Positions 7,991 through 16,693 of a stretch of 64,000 bases of DNA are shown here, one piece after another. The translations under genes were made by a program, and so were the position numbers. The stretch's first letter is position 1. Every line of letters begins with the position of its first letter. Source of the DNA: an uncultured Bacteroidales bacterium (GTDB lineage Bacteria; Bacteroidota; Bacteroidia; Bacteroidales; UBA932); contig CALVDL010000002.1 of the NCBI GenBank assembly GCA_944326305.1, positions 1 through 64,000 on the forward strand, in the 5' to 3' direction. Below the pieces are notes generated by a model that was given only the letters and a program-made list of their open reading frames with translations, did not search any database and was not told where the DNA came from.

Positions 7991-9040
7991 ATGGTTAGTA
8001 AAAGGACAAGACGGTATCTGATCACGACTGTCCTGACATTCATTGCCGTGACGGCAAGTGACAGGGCCCATGTGATGGAATCGTCAGAATCAAAGGAGAG
8101 CTTTGATTCATCGGAAATCAAGTGTGCAATCGTTCTGGGGAACGACATGTACAGCAGCAACGGCCTGAACACAGGCTTCAACTACGAACTTCTCAGCCAG
8201 TTCGCAAAGACGGCTGGAAGGGAGCTTTCGATAGTCACCGCCCACAGCGGCGAGAATTATCTGGATTCTCTCCGTGACGGCAAGGTGGACATCGCGGTAA
8301 TTCTTCCGTCGGAGGCGGAAGGCCATGACGAACTGATGCTGTCCATCAGGACAGGGGACAACTCCGTATGGGCAGTCAGCAAGGAGGCACCGGAGAAAAT
8401 CATGGCAATCAATTCATGGATCAGCTATTATGAAAAGACCCCTGAATATTACAGCGCGAAGGAAAGGTTTTTCAACTCCTACAATCCGCGTGCAGGGTAC
8501 AGCCCGTCCCATATCAGCCCGTATGACAGCCTGATAAAGGAAAACGCACGTATCCTCGGATGGGACTGGAGGATGCTCGCCGCCGTGATATACCAGGAAT
8601 CCAGGTTTTCCATCAACTCATATTCGGGACGTGGTGCAGCAGGCCTGATGCAGGTGATGCCTTCCACGGCGGAATATTATGGGATTGAGGACCTCACCGA
8701 CCCTAAGGAGAACATCAAGGCCGGCACCCTGCATCTGGACAGGCTCCAGAAAATGTTCAAAGGGCAGGATCTGGACGCTACGGAGAAAGTGCTTTTCACC
8801 CTGGCCTCATACAATGCAGGTGAAGGCCGCATAGCCGACTGCCGCAATCTCGCCGCCGCACGCGGGCTGGACCCGAACAGGTGGGAGGAGGTGGTCCGGG
8901 TGATACCGGAGATGCGGCAGGACTCCATACTCGAGGAAGAATGCGTGAAATTGGGAAAATTCCAGGGGCACGAAACGATTAACTATATCGACAGCATCCT
9001 GGATATCTATGACTCCTTCTGCGCCATCTGCCCGGCGTAA
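7991..9040 (+). CDS. MltF-like lytic transglycosylase with shortened binding domain
   Basis: The 349-residue exported protein has an N-terminal hydrophobic signal segment, a short stretch resembling the ligand-binding domain of MltF (residues about 43-140), and a C-terminal SLT domain (about 175-330). The catalytic Glu is in YQESRFSINSYSGRGAAGLMQVMPST, and NAGEGR is also present. SLT enzymes cleave the MurNAc-GlcNAc bond of peptidoglycan. Compared with MltF, the text jumps from the first lobe (DGKVDIAVILPS) to the end of the domain (WAVSKEAPEKIMAINSW), so the second lobe seems absent. Probably co-transcribed with the upstream porin gene. Confidence 0.85.
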   Translation: MVSKRTRRYLITTVLTFIAVTASDRAHVMESSESKESFDSSEIKCAIVLGNDMYSSNGLNTGFNYELLSQFAKTAGRELSIVTAHSGENYLDSLRDGKVDIAVILPSEAEGHDELMLSIRTGDNSVWAVSKEAPEKIMAINSWISYYEKTPEYYSAKERFFNSYNPRAGYSPSHISPYDSLIKENARILGWDWRMLAAVIYQESRFSINSYSGRGAAGLMQVMPSTAEYYGIEDLTDPKENIKAGTLHLDRLQKMFKGQDLDATEKVLFTLASYNAGEGRIADCRNLAAARGLDPNRWEEVVRVIPEMRQDSILEEECVKLGKFQGHETINYIDSILDIYDSFCAICPA

Positions 9041-9071
9041 TGACAGGGTAGGATAAAAAGTTGTGGAAAAT

Positions 9072-10259
9072 TCAAGCGACCCTGACCGTTATGGCGGGGT
9101 CGATTTTCGTTATGAACAGCGACGGGATCAGCAGCAGGAGCATGATGGCAAGATACGCCGCCACGTCCGCGAGAAGGAACGCAGGCAGGTCCACATGCAC
9201 CGGGACATACGAGATGAAATAGTTTGAAGGGTCCAGGGTTATCATGTGCGTAAGCCCCTGTACGAGGCAGAAGGCAAGGGCGGCCGCATTCCCGGCAAGC
9301 ATGCCTTTCAGCACCGCGGAAGACGCACTAAGAAGGAAAACCCGGGCTATATGCCGGTTGTCCATACCGACGGCCTTGAGAAGGCCTATAGTGGATATGT
9401 TCTCGAAAAGCATTATCAGAAGTCCGGAAATCATATTGAACCCGGCGACAGCCGTCATGAGCAGGAGTATGAAGAACACATTGAAGTCTATCAGGTTCAG
9501 CCAATCGAATATCTGGGGATAGCGGGATACTGCGGACCTGGCAACGACAGAGGCAGAATCCCCGTCCGAATGGAGCAGGGCGAGGCTGCCTATCTCCTGC
9601 TGCATCATCTCCATCCCGTCAGTGCCCCGGTACCTGTCGTCAAGTATCACTTCAAGGGCGGATACACTGTCCCGCCCCCATCCGTTGAGCCTCTGCAGGT
9701 CCGACAGGCCGGCGAACACCACCATATTCTGCGGGTCGCCATCAAGCATTCCATCATATATGGCAGCCACGGTGAAATTCCGGACCCGCACCCTCTCCCC
9801 TATGAAATAGGAAAGCAGGGTGTCCCCCCGTTCTATCCTCAGCATCGAGGCCAGGCCTGAAGGTACAGCCACCCCGAGCGGCGGAAGGGAATCTGCCCCT
9901 GCGACAGTCCCGGGGTTCTCCACACCCTTGAATATCACCCCGTGTATGTCATCCCCGGTCTTTATGATGCCTGTCTTGTATACGGCAGGGAGCACGCTCT
10001 CCACCCCGTCAAGAGCCTCGACATGCTCCAGATATGCAGGATGTCGCCCTATCGGGGCGGATTCATCGAGATAGTTGAGATTGACAGGGGTCAGCTGCAC
10101 GTCTCCTGACAGAAAAGAGATTCCGTCCCTGATCTCATGCCGGAAACCGGATGAGATAGAGACGGATATTATCATTACAAAGAAACTGACGGCGATAGAG
10201 ACCATCGCAATCCTTCCTTTGAACCGGAGTCTTCTGGCTATAAACAGGGAAACATCCAT
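9072..10259 (-). CDS. LolC/LolE-like ABC transporter permease
   Basis: The 395-residue protein has the FtsX/MacB permease layout: an N-terminal transmembrane helix (residues about 20-38), a large extracytoplasmic domain, and three C-terminal helices (about 265-390). The N-terminal motif (FIARRLRFKGR) resembles LolC/LolE, which release lipoproteins from the inner membrane to LolA with the ATPase LolD. No ATPase gene is adjacent. The ATG at 10259 is preferred over an in-frame TTG one codon earlier. The M13 peptidase gene ends 14 bp upstream on the same strand. Confidence 0.8.
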   Translation of the reverse strand: MDVSLFIARRLRFKGRIAMVSIAVSFFVMIISVSISSGFRHEIRDGISFLSGDVQLTPVNLNYLDESAPIGRHPAYLEHVEALDGVESVLPAVYKTGIIKTGDDIHGVIFKGVENPGTVAGADSLPPLGVAVPSGLASMLRIERGDTLLSYFIGERVRVRNFTVAAIYDGMLDGDPQNMVVFAGLSDLQRLNGWGRDSVSALEVILDDRYRGTDGMEMMQQEIGSLALLHSDGDSASVVARSAVSRYPQIFDWLNLIDFNVFFILLLMTAVAGFNMISGLLIMLFENISTIGLLKAVGMDNRHIARVFLLSASSAVLKGMLAGNAAALAFCLVQGLTHMITLDPSNYFISYVPVHVDLPAFLLADVAAYLAIMLLLLIPSLFITKIDPAITVRVA

Positions 10260-10273
10260 CAATGCCAGAAAAG

Positions 10274-12283
10274 TTACCAGATCACCACCTGTTCGCTTTC
10301 AGGACGATACATGGCATCTCCTTCCTTGATGCCGAATGCGTCGAAAAATGTCTGGATATTGCGCAGGGTCACATTCACCCTGTTTTCCCCGAGGGAGTGG
10401 ACATCAAGCTTGGTAAGCCTTGCCTTCTCCTCGTCCGTAATGTTCTGGGCCCAGATGCCTGCATATGAAAGGTAGAACCTCTGCTCCGCGGTGAAACCGT
10501 CAACAGGCTCCGGATGCGTGTCCCCGAAAGAGTTCTGTAGAGCCGTGTACGCAATTCTCAGACCGCCCTGGTCAGCTATGTTCTCCCCAAGGCAGAGGGC
10601 TCCGTTCGCCATGAGGTCAGGAAGTATCTGCACCTGGTTGAACTGCTCAACAAGCTTCTGCGCCCTGCTGTTGAACGCTCCGGCGTCGGAATCGGTCCAC
10701 CAGTTGACCATGTTCCCGTTCTTGTCGAACATGCGGCCCTGGTCATCGAACCCGTGTGTCATCTCGTGGCTGATTACCACTCCTATGGCGCCATAGTTGA
10801 GGGCGTCGTCCGCCTCCGGATTATAGAAAGGAGGCTGGAGGATAGCAGCCGGGAAGCATATCTCGTTGGTGGTAGGATTGTAGTATGCATTGACAGTCTG
10901 AGGACTCATCAGCCACTCGTCCTTGTCTGTAGGCTTGCCCATACGTGACATATTGTCAGCGACATACCATTTTGCCGCATTCCTTATATTCTCGTAGTAG
11001 CTCAATGAAGGGTTTATGATGAGGGAGGAATAATCCTTCCACTTGTCCGGATAACCGATCTTCACAGTGAATGCGTTGAGTTTCTCGTGGGCCTTCATCT
11101 TGGTGGTGTCGCTCATCCATGTCAGAGAGTCGACATGCTCTCCGAGGGCAGTCTTCAGGTTCTCCACCATGTGCTTGACCTTCTCCTTCTCCTCTGCCGG
11201 GAAATATCTTGTCACATATATTTCGCCCACGGCTTCGGAAAGTATGCTGTTTGGCACGGACATGGCCCTTTTCCAGCGCGGCTTCTGTTCCTTGACACCG
11301 GCCATCTGCTTCTGGAAGAAGTCGAAGGAGGCGACATAGAAACTGTCGCTCAGAGCCTCGCAGGCCCCCCTGACAAACTGTCCTGCCAGATAGTTCTTCA
11401 TCTTTTCAAGGTCAGTCGAGGCCATGAGGGAATCAAGGGCGGTGAAATATGAAGGCTGCCCTACGACCACCTTCTCCTGCGGCTGTATGCCGGACAGCCT
11501 GAAATACAGTCCGAAATCAAGGTTCGGATACTGCTTCTCAAGCTCCTGGGAAGACATCGGGTTGTAGGAACGAGCCACGTCCCTAAGCTCAACGCTGGAC
11601 CATGATGCCCTGGCTATCTCGTCCTCGATGGCGACGGCATCAGCCGCTGCCTGAACTGAATTCTCCATCCCCGAAAGGGCGAACACCTTCTCGAGGAAAG
11701 TCCTGTAGCCGTCCTTCAGGGCCGTATTGGCGGTGTCGAGATAATAGTCGCGGTCCGACATTCCGAGCCCGGACTGGTTCAGGTAGAGCACCTGTTTCCT
11801 GCTGTCAGCGAGATCGGCGGCGACATAGGTGGCGAAAAGAGGGTAGTCAGCAGCAGAGTGGAGTTCAGTGATCACCTCCATCACCCCCCTCTTGTCCTTG
11901 ACGGAAAGTATCTGCCCGAGCAGGGATTTTATCGGGGCGGCCCCTTCAGAATTGAGCCGCACGGAATCGAGCCCCATCTTGTACAGGTCGGAGATCTTCT
12001 GCTCCACGCTCCCCGGCATAGGGGAAGACTGTCCCATGGACTTGAACAGGTCATTGAGGCGTTTCTGGTTGTTCTCGCTGAGTATATCCATCACGCCGTA
12101 TCTTGAATATTCTGGTTTCAACGGATTCTTTTTCTGCCATCCTCCCGTCGCATACCGGTAGAAGTCATCGGCCGGTGAAACGGATGTGTCAAGGTTGGTC
12201 AGGTCCAGAGCAGAGGTCTCTGTCTCCGGATTTCCGCAAGCTACGGCAAGAGCCGGAAGCATCGCAATCATCAATTTTTTCAT
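10274..12283 (-). CDS. M13 family metallopeptidase lipoprotein (PepO/neprilysin-like)
   Basis: The 669-residue lipoprotein has a signal peptide ending ALAVACG, so Cys becomes the lipidated residue. The zinc site reads VISHEMTHGFDDQG (HExxH), with the third ligand in ENIADQGG. The N-terminal PADDFYRYATGGW and the C-terminal ESEQVVIW fit the M13 family, which usually ends near a conserved Trp. It should cleave peptides in the periplasm or at the cell surface. The start is placed at MKKLMIAM because earlier in-frame sequence runs through the promoter region. Confidence 0.92.
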   Translation of the reverse strand: MKKLMIAMLPALAVACGNPETETSALDLTNLDTSVSPADDFYRYATGGWQKKNPLKPEYSRYGVMDILSENNQKRLNDLFKSMGQSSPMPGSVEQKISDLYKMGLDSVRLNSEGAAPIKSLLGQILSVKDKRGVMEVITELHSAADYPLFATYVAADLADSRKQVLYLNQSGLGMSDRDYYLDTANTALKDGYRTFLEKVFALSGMENSVQAAADAVAIEDEIARASWSSVELRDVARSYNPMSSQELEKQYPNLDFGLYFRLSGIQPQEKVVVGQPSYFTALDSLMASTDLEKMKNYLAGQFVRGACEALSDSFYVASFDFFQKQMAGVKEQKPRWKRAMSVPNSILSEAVGEIYVTRYFPAEEKEKVKHMVENLKTALGEHVDSLTWMSDTTKMKAHEKLNAFTVKIGYPDKWKDYSSLIINPSLSYYENIRNAAKWYVADNMSRMGKPTDKDEWLMSPQTVNAYYNPTTNEICFPAAILQPPFYNPEADDALNYGAIGVVISHEMTHGFDDQGRMFDKNGNMVNWWTDSDAGAFNSRAQKLVEQFNQVQILPDLMANGALCLGENIADQGGLRIAYTALQNSFGDTHPEPVDGFTAEQRFYLSYAGIWAQNITDEEKARLTKLDVHSLGENRVNVTLRNIQTFFDAFGIKEGDAMYRPESEQVVIW

Positions 12284-12313
12284 ATTAAATACTAACGCAT
12301 TAACTTCAATCTG

Positions 12314-12321
12314 CAAATATA
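12314..12321 (-). promoter_or_regulatory. -7 promoter box (TATATTTG) for M13 peptidase
   Basis: Minus-strand match to TAnnTTTG, 31 bp before the peptidase ATG at 12283. It lies in the only gap between the peptidase and the upstream TPR gene. Confidence 0.6.
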
Positions 12322-12361
12322 AGTAAATTTCGAAGCGGCATGACCTATAATTCATTAAAAT

Positions 12362-13312
12362 TTACTGCTGCAGGAACTTAAGGCGTGCTTCCGCAGCCAG
12401 CTTCTCCTGGCCCGTGCTTATCCCGGCAAGTTTCTCGAGATATTTCTTCTCCATCTTGGTGTTCTTCTGCTTCCTGGCAATCAGCACGCTGTTCTTGATG
12501 GCAGTATAGTCGTCAGGGGCTTTCTTGAGGACTTTTGAATAATACTTCATGGCTGTCTTGCTGTCATTCTCGGCCACCAGATAGTAGGACCCCATGTTGT
12601 CCATGAACACTACCTCATCAGGATAATATCCCAGCATCTTTTCTGACAGTCTGTAGAAAGCCGAATACGCCCCCTTGCTGCCTATATTGAAAAACGTATA
12701 GCAGTATTCCTGCATCAGGCTGCAGAACAGGGTGTCCGACATCTCCACTCCCGGGTACTCCCACTGCCCGTCCACCAGCACGTTCTCGTCAGCCAGCTTC
12801 TCGAGATAGGCCAATGCCATATCAGGGCTCTCCTTCTCGTAGGCGACAAGGGCCGTCGCCTTCAGGAACCGCAGGTCAAGCCTGTCGGAATCCAGCCTGA
12901 TTGCCCTGTCGAGGTATTTCATCGAGAGAGTATACAGGGAGTCGTTATAGAACGTCTCCTGGAAATAGTTCACGTCAGTTCCTGTGGAGTCCTTCAGGAC
13001 AAGCACAGGAGCCGCCCCCATGAACTTTCCCTGTTCCTTCTGGACCACCTCCGTCCTCTGCGATTTTGCAAAATAGTAGCTGAACCGCCCGGTCAGCATA
13101 TTTACATCGTCCGGAGCCACGGCAGCCCAGTTGTTAAGCACTGTCTCGACCCCCACACCGTCCACCCCGAGTTTGGACACCAGAAGATTATAACGCTCCG
13201 CATATTCCTTCACCTTTGCATCCGTCCCGTCATTCGCCTGGGCCCCGGCGGATGAGGAGAAGACGAGCGCAAATGCCGCCGCTATTATGCCCTTTATAAA
13301 AGATTTTCCCAT
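12362..13312 (-). CDS. Exported TPR-repeat protein
   Basis: The 316-residue protein has a signal peptide (KGIIAAAFALVFSSSAGAQA) and helical repeats resembling tetratricopeptides. The clearest are about 130-165 (LSMKYLDRAIRLDSDRLDLR) and 235-275 (AMKYYSKVLKKAPDDYTAIK). TPR proteins usually scaffold protein complexes; no partner is evident here. Start: ATG at 13312; an in-frame GTG two codons earlier overlaps the end of the methyltransferase gene, indicating translational coupling. This family is found beside RsmF-type genes mainly in Bacteroidetes, so a specific function is unknown. Confidence 0.75.
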   Translation of the reverse strand: MGKSFIKGIIAAAFALVFSSSAGAQANDGTDAKVKEYAERYNLLVSKLGVDGVGVETVLNNWAAVAPDDVNMLTGRFSYYFAKSQRTEVVQKEQGKFMGAAPVLVLKDSTGTDVNYFQETFYNDSLYTLSMKYLDRAIRLDSDRLDLRFLKATALVAYEKESPDMALAYLEKLADENVLVDGQWEYPGVEMSDTLFCSLMQEYCYTFFNIGSKGAYSAFYRLSEKMLGYYPDEVVFMDNMGSYYLVAENDSKTAMKYYSKVLKKAPDDYTAIKNSVLIARKQKNTKMEKKYLEKLAGISTGQEKLAAEARLKFLQQ

Positions 13313-13317
13313 TGTCA

Positions 13318-14760
13318 CTATTTTTTATTCTGTAATTGATCTGTCCTGAAAATGTTTCTGCCTATATCCATCCGGATGCGCCGGCTGCGCGGGTAGAGGC
13401 TGTTGCAGCGGTTGCCGAGATTCTTGACGAACCCGAGAGGGAGTCCCCCGTAGCATACCGTCATATACCCCGCCGGATAGCCGCCGGGCGCAGGCTGGTC
13501 CCCGTGAAGGTATGACAGAGCCGTACCGAGGTCCACATCAGCCCATGGATATGTATCGCGCCGGAAGATAATGGACAGGGCAAGGTCAGGGTCGGGTACC
13601 AGCACATTCTTCTTGAATTCACCTGCAGCACATCCCGAGGACAATACGTTAAGACGTCCCGCAATATGGGACATTTCGCCGGAAACGGCAGCCGGGTGCA
13701 CTTTGACAAAGCCGTCCTTGAGAAGGACGTCCACATCCCCGGCAAAATATTCCTTGACTTCGGAAGCCATGGGCCCGGAAAGCGGGCTGAAGCCGCCTCT
13801 GGCCTCCCTTGTCCTGGAAGGAGCCCCTCCGGAAGTCTTGACAAGAGCCGCGCAGTACTGGCCTTCACCCTCAACAAGGCCCGGGACCAGGCTGAAGCCG
13901 CTTTCTGTCGCGAGCACCCCTTCCGGCATGCCGGTGCCGGCAAACACCTTCGAGGAAATGTTTTCCGCCCCGAGATTTCCGGATATCCACTGTACATTGC
14001 AGTCATTCTCGTACCTGTTGAACGTGCATGTGGAATAGATGAATACCCCTCCTTCAGCGAGAGCGGGCCATACATCTCCGGCAATCCGGCGCTGCCGGGC
14101 CTGACACAGCTTCACGTTGTCTTCAGACCACTGCTGCAGTGCCTGGGTGTCTTTCCTGAACATGCCTTCCCCCGAACACGGGACATCGGCAAGTATGACA
14201 TCGAACCAGCCTGCCATGGATGCGAACACTGAAGGGTCGGAGGATGTCACAGCCACGCACGGATCCCCCCACACTGCGGCATTCGAGGCCAGGACCGATG
14301 CCCGCTGGCTCACTACTTCGTTGGACACCAGGACAAAGCTGCTTCCGCAGACCTCCCTGAGAGAAGCGGCAAGATCGGTCGTCTTCCCTCCCGGGGACGC
14401 ACACAGGTCAAGCACCCGCAGCGGCCTGGACTTCCCGGCCATCACACCCGGCAGGACCTGCCTGAACATGTGGCCGACAAACATCGATGAAGAATCCTGG
14501 ACGTAATACGCCCCCGCATGGAACAGAGGGTCCAGGGTAAAAGACGGCCTGTCATCGAGGAACCTGCCATGGCGGGACCACGGTACAGCCCTGGTCCACC
14601 GCTCCGGCAAGGATGGCACCTTGTACGGGTTCAGCCTCACCGACACTGATGCGGACCGGTCTAAAGCAGAAAAAGCGACAAGCGCATTTTCATGCCCTAT
14701 CGCCTCCTCCAGATACTTTCTGAAGCCCTCTTTCAGACCGCCGCCCATATCACGCAGCAA
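13318..14760 (-). CDS. RsmF-like rRNA (cytosine-C5) methyltransferase
   Basis: The 480-residue protein belongs to the NOL1/NOP2/Sun family. The SAM-binding motif is RVLDLCASPGGKTTDLA. The two catalytic cysteines lie in DVPCSGEGMF and STCTFNRYEND. The C-terminal ~170 residues, ending with GLPLGFVKNLGNRCNSLYP, resemble the PUA-like RNA-binding part of RsmF/YebU, which methylates 16S rRNA. It overlaps its neighbours tightly (next gene starts within a few bases), consistent with one operon running from pyrE down to the TPR gene. Confidence 0.87.
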   Translation of the reverse strand: MLRDMGGGLKEGFRKYLEEAIGHENALVAFSALDRSASVSVRLNPYKVPSLPERWTRAVPWSRHGRFLDDRPSFTLDPLFHAGAYYVQDSSSMFVGHMFRQVLPGVMAGKSRPLRVLDLCASPGGKTTDLAASLREVCGSSFVLVSNEVVSQRASVLASNAAVWGDPCVAVTSSDPSVFASMAGWFDVILADVPCSGEGMFRKDTQALQQWSEDNVKLCQARQRRIAGDVWPALAEGGVFIYSTCTFNRYENDCNVQWISGNLGAENISSKVFAGTGMPEGVLATESGFSLVPGLVEGEGQYCAALVKTSGGAPSRTREARGGFSPLSGPMASEVKEYFAGDVDVLLKDGFVKVHPAAVSGEMSHIAGRLNVLSSGCAAGEFKKNVLVPDPDLALSIIFRRDTYPWADVDLGTALSYLHGDQPAPGGYPAGYMTVCYGGLPLGFVKNLGNRCNSLYPRSRRIRMDIGRNIFRTDQLQNKK

Positions 14761-15246
14761 TTAAGACCGAGTCCCGCCAAAGGCTGACGGGTCGAAGCCC
14801 TCCGGGAACATAGAAGGGTCCACCCCCTCCGGCATCCTGCCTTCCGACATGGCCGCCAGGCCGTCGACCATCTTGTCAAGGGCCTCCTTTATTTTTGACC
14901 CGAGCATCATTTTCATCATGAAATTCAGATCGGCCGATACCTCTATATAAAAGTCCGTCTTGTACGGGTCGCTCCCCGCCGCATCGAAATGCAGCGACAC
15001 AGAAAACTTGAAAGGGGCGCCGTCATCACAGAAATCTATCCTCGAATAAGGAACCCTCTCCGAGACCGCTACACCTATGGAGAACCCCTGCACAACAGCC
15101 TTTATGGAATCATAGTCGGCTGTAACGTCCTTCTTCTTGTCCTCCGGGAGGAACTGGACAAAATTGCGCATGTCGACAAACGCCATATACAGCTGGTACG
15201 GAGGCTTCGACACTACGGCATGCTTGCTCTTTATCTCTGTAGACAT
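14761..15246 (-). CDS. SRPBCC-like protein of unknown function
   Basis: The 161-residue protein starts with a short basic stretch and then a segment (VVSKPPYQLYMAFVDMRNFVQFLPEDKK) typical of the opening strand and helix of SRPBCC/START-fold proteins. The remainder alternates strands and ends with a long helix (about 110-135) and a Met/Pro/Gly-rich tail. SRPBCC proteins bind hydrophobic ligands; the ligand is unknown. It lies 4 bp downstream of pyrE and directly abuts the methyltransferase gene. Confidence 0.7.
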   Translation of the reverse strand: MSTEIKSKHAVVSKPPYQLYMAFVDMRNFVQFLPEDKKKDVTADYDSIKAVVQGFSIGVAVSERVPYSRIDFCDDGAPFKFSVSLHFDAAGSDPYKTDFYIEVSADLNFMMKMMLGSKIKEALDKMVDGLAAMSEGRMPEGVDPSMFPEGFDPSAFGGTRS

Positions 15247-15250
15247 CCCA

Positions 15251-15889
15251 TCATTCGTTTTTACCCCATGTAGACGGAGAGAACCTCCACTCTTTCAGCA
15301 GCCCCATGTCACTGGCATTGATATATCCGGTCTGGCTCGCCACATCTATCAGGGTGTCATAGTTGGTAAGGGTGTTCAGCTCCACATCAGCGTTTTCAAA
15401 AGCACGCCTGGACTGGTTGAAATTGTACGAGAATATGGCAACCATACCTTTCACGTATGCACCGGCCTTGACAAGGGCGTCCACAGCAGAAAGGCTGCTG
15501 GCACCGGTGGAGATAAGGTCCTCGACAACCACCACTTTCGCCCCCTCCGGCAGCATGCCCTCTATCTGGGAGCCTGTCCCGTGGTCCTTCGGCTTGGGAC
15601 GTACGTACACGAACGGCTTCTTGAGCATATATGCGATCAGCGCTCCATGCGCAATGGCACCTGTAGCCACGCCGGCGATCACCTCCACATCAGGGTAGCG
15701 TTCGATTATATTGTCGGCCATCCACCTGCAGACATTGTCCCGGAGCTCCGGGCATGAGAGGATTTTCCTGTTGTCGCAATAAATCGGGGAGAGCCATCCG
15801 GAAGCCCATTTGAAAGGCTTGTCCGGGCTGAGCATTACGGCTTTGATGTCAAGCAGAGCCTTGGCGACTTTTCTTTCAGTTGATTCCAT
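15251..15889 (-). CDS. pyrE: Orotate phosphoribosyltransferase
   Basis: The 212-residue enzyme joins orotate to PRPP to form OMP in pyrimidine synthesis. The PRPP-binding motif reads VVVVEDLISTGASS, and the catalytic-loop segment is YVRPKPKDHGTGSQIEG. N-terminal SGWLSPIYCDNR fits the orotate-binding region. The gene is first in the minus-strand operon and has its own promoter box at 15951-15958. Confidence 0.93.
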   Translation of the reverse strand: MESTERKVAKALLDIKAVMLSPDKPFKWASGWLSPIYCDNRKILSCPELRDNVCRWMADNIIERYPDVEVIAGVATGAIAHGALIAYMLKKPFVYVRPKPKDHGTGSQIEGMLPEGAKVVVVEDLISTGASSLSAVDALVKAGAYVKGMVAIFSYNFNQSRRAFENADVELNTLTNYDTLIDVASQTGYINASDMGLLKEWRFSPSTWGKNE

Positions 15890-15927
15890 ATTTATTTAAT
15901 TTTGAATTTGCGTTAATAAACTATGCA

Positions 15928-15935
15928 TATATTTG
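15928..15935 (+). promoter_or_regulatory. -7 promoter box (TATATTTG) for the NUDIX gene
   Basis: Plus-strand TAnnTTTG match 40 bp before the NUDIX ATG. Its downstream edge faces the pyrE promoter box, so the two promoters overlap. Confidence 0.55.
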
Positions 15936-15950
15936 CAGGCACATTCCCTG

Positions 15951-15958
15951 CAAAGTTA
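15951..15958 (-). promoter_or_regulatory. -7 promoter box (TAACTTTG) for pyrE operon
   Basis: Minus-strand TAnnTTTG match about 61 bp before the pyrE ATG. The two opposing boxes form the arms of an inverted repeat, TTTGCAGG-cacattc-CCTGCAAA (15932-15954). Confidence 0.55.
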
Positions 15959-15975
15959 AGAAATTTAACACAGAA

Positions 15976-16587
15976 ATGCACAAAATATACCTTGAAAAGA
16001 GATGCATAGCCATCTGCTCCCCCCGGGAACAGGCCCTTACTGACCCCAACGCCATACAGTTTTCCATCGGAGATCCGGCGATGATCCATGAACTGACAGA
16101 CCTTTTCGAGCAGTCAGACTCCCTGCTCCGGATATACATCCCGACAGAGGACACGGAAGGCACATACAGGAAAGTGTGCTCGGAGTTCAAAGAGGTGAAC
16201 GCAGGCGGGGGCCTGGTATCGAACAGGCGCGGAGACTACCTGCTTATAAGCAGGAACGGCTACTGGGACCTCCCGAAAGGACATCAGGAACAGGGAGAGG
16301 ACATCAGGACCACCGCACTGAGAGAAGTACAGGAGGAGACAGGGGTGAAGCAGCTCGAGCTCAGGGACCTTATATGCATCACGGACCACTGCTACAAGAG
16401 GGACGGCATCTGGCACCTGAAACACACATGGTGGTATGACATGCTGTACACAGACCCCACAGACCTGACCCCGCAGACCGAGGAGGACATAACCAAGGCG
16501 GCATGGGTCGCCAAATCGAGCCTTCCCCCCTTCCTGACCAGGACCTATCCGTCTATCGCAGAGGTATTCAGAGAGGCGAAAGTATAA
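15976..16587 (+). CDS. NUDIX hydrolase
   Basis: The 203-residue protein contains a complete Nudix box (GHQEQGEDIRTTALREVQEE followed by TGV), the metal and diphosphate-binding motif. About 75 residues precede the domain (residues ~80-200), a layout common in Bacteroidetes NUDIX proteins of unknown substrate. The start at 15976 (MHKIYLEKRC) is chosen because earlier in-frame codons read through the divergent promoter region. It may hydrolyse a nucleotide-linked substrate; sequence alone does not say which. Confidence 0.88.
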   Translation: MHKIYLEKRCIAICSPREQALTDPNAIQFSIGDPAMIHELTDLFEQSDSLLRIYIPTEDTEGTYRKVCSEFKEVNAGGGLVSNRRGDYLLISRNGYWDLPKGHQEQGEDIRTTALREVQEETGVKQLELRDLICITDHCYKRDGIWHLKHTWWYDMLYTDPTDLTPQTEEDITKAAWVAKSSLPPFLTRTYPSIAEVFREAKV

Positions 16588-16674
16588 TTTTCCCGTCCGG
16601 ATGAAACAATTGCGCGAAATTATCGTATAATGATGTGTATGCGGTAAAATTGCACATTTTATAAATAAAAATCT

Positions 16675-16690
16675 GTCGAACTGACGTTAC
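16675..16690 (+). repeat. GAACTGACGTTA motif copy upstream of queA
   Basis: Reads GTCGAACTGACGTTAC and ends 3 bp before the queA ATG. Related copies occur near 1424, 49273, 49302 and 51274, always between genes. Confidence 0.4.
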
Positions 16691-16693
16691 AAT

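Noticed and set aside
16588-16693. PreQ1 riboswitch upstream of queA
   Set aside because: The region is AT-rich, and I see no convincing preQ1 aptamer pattern.
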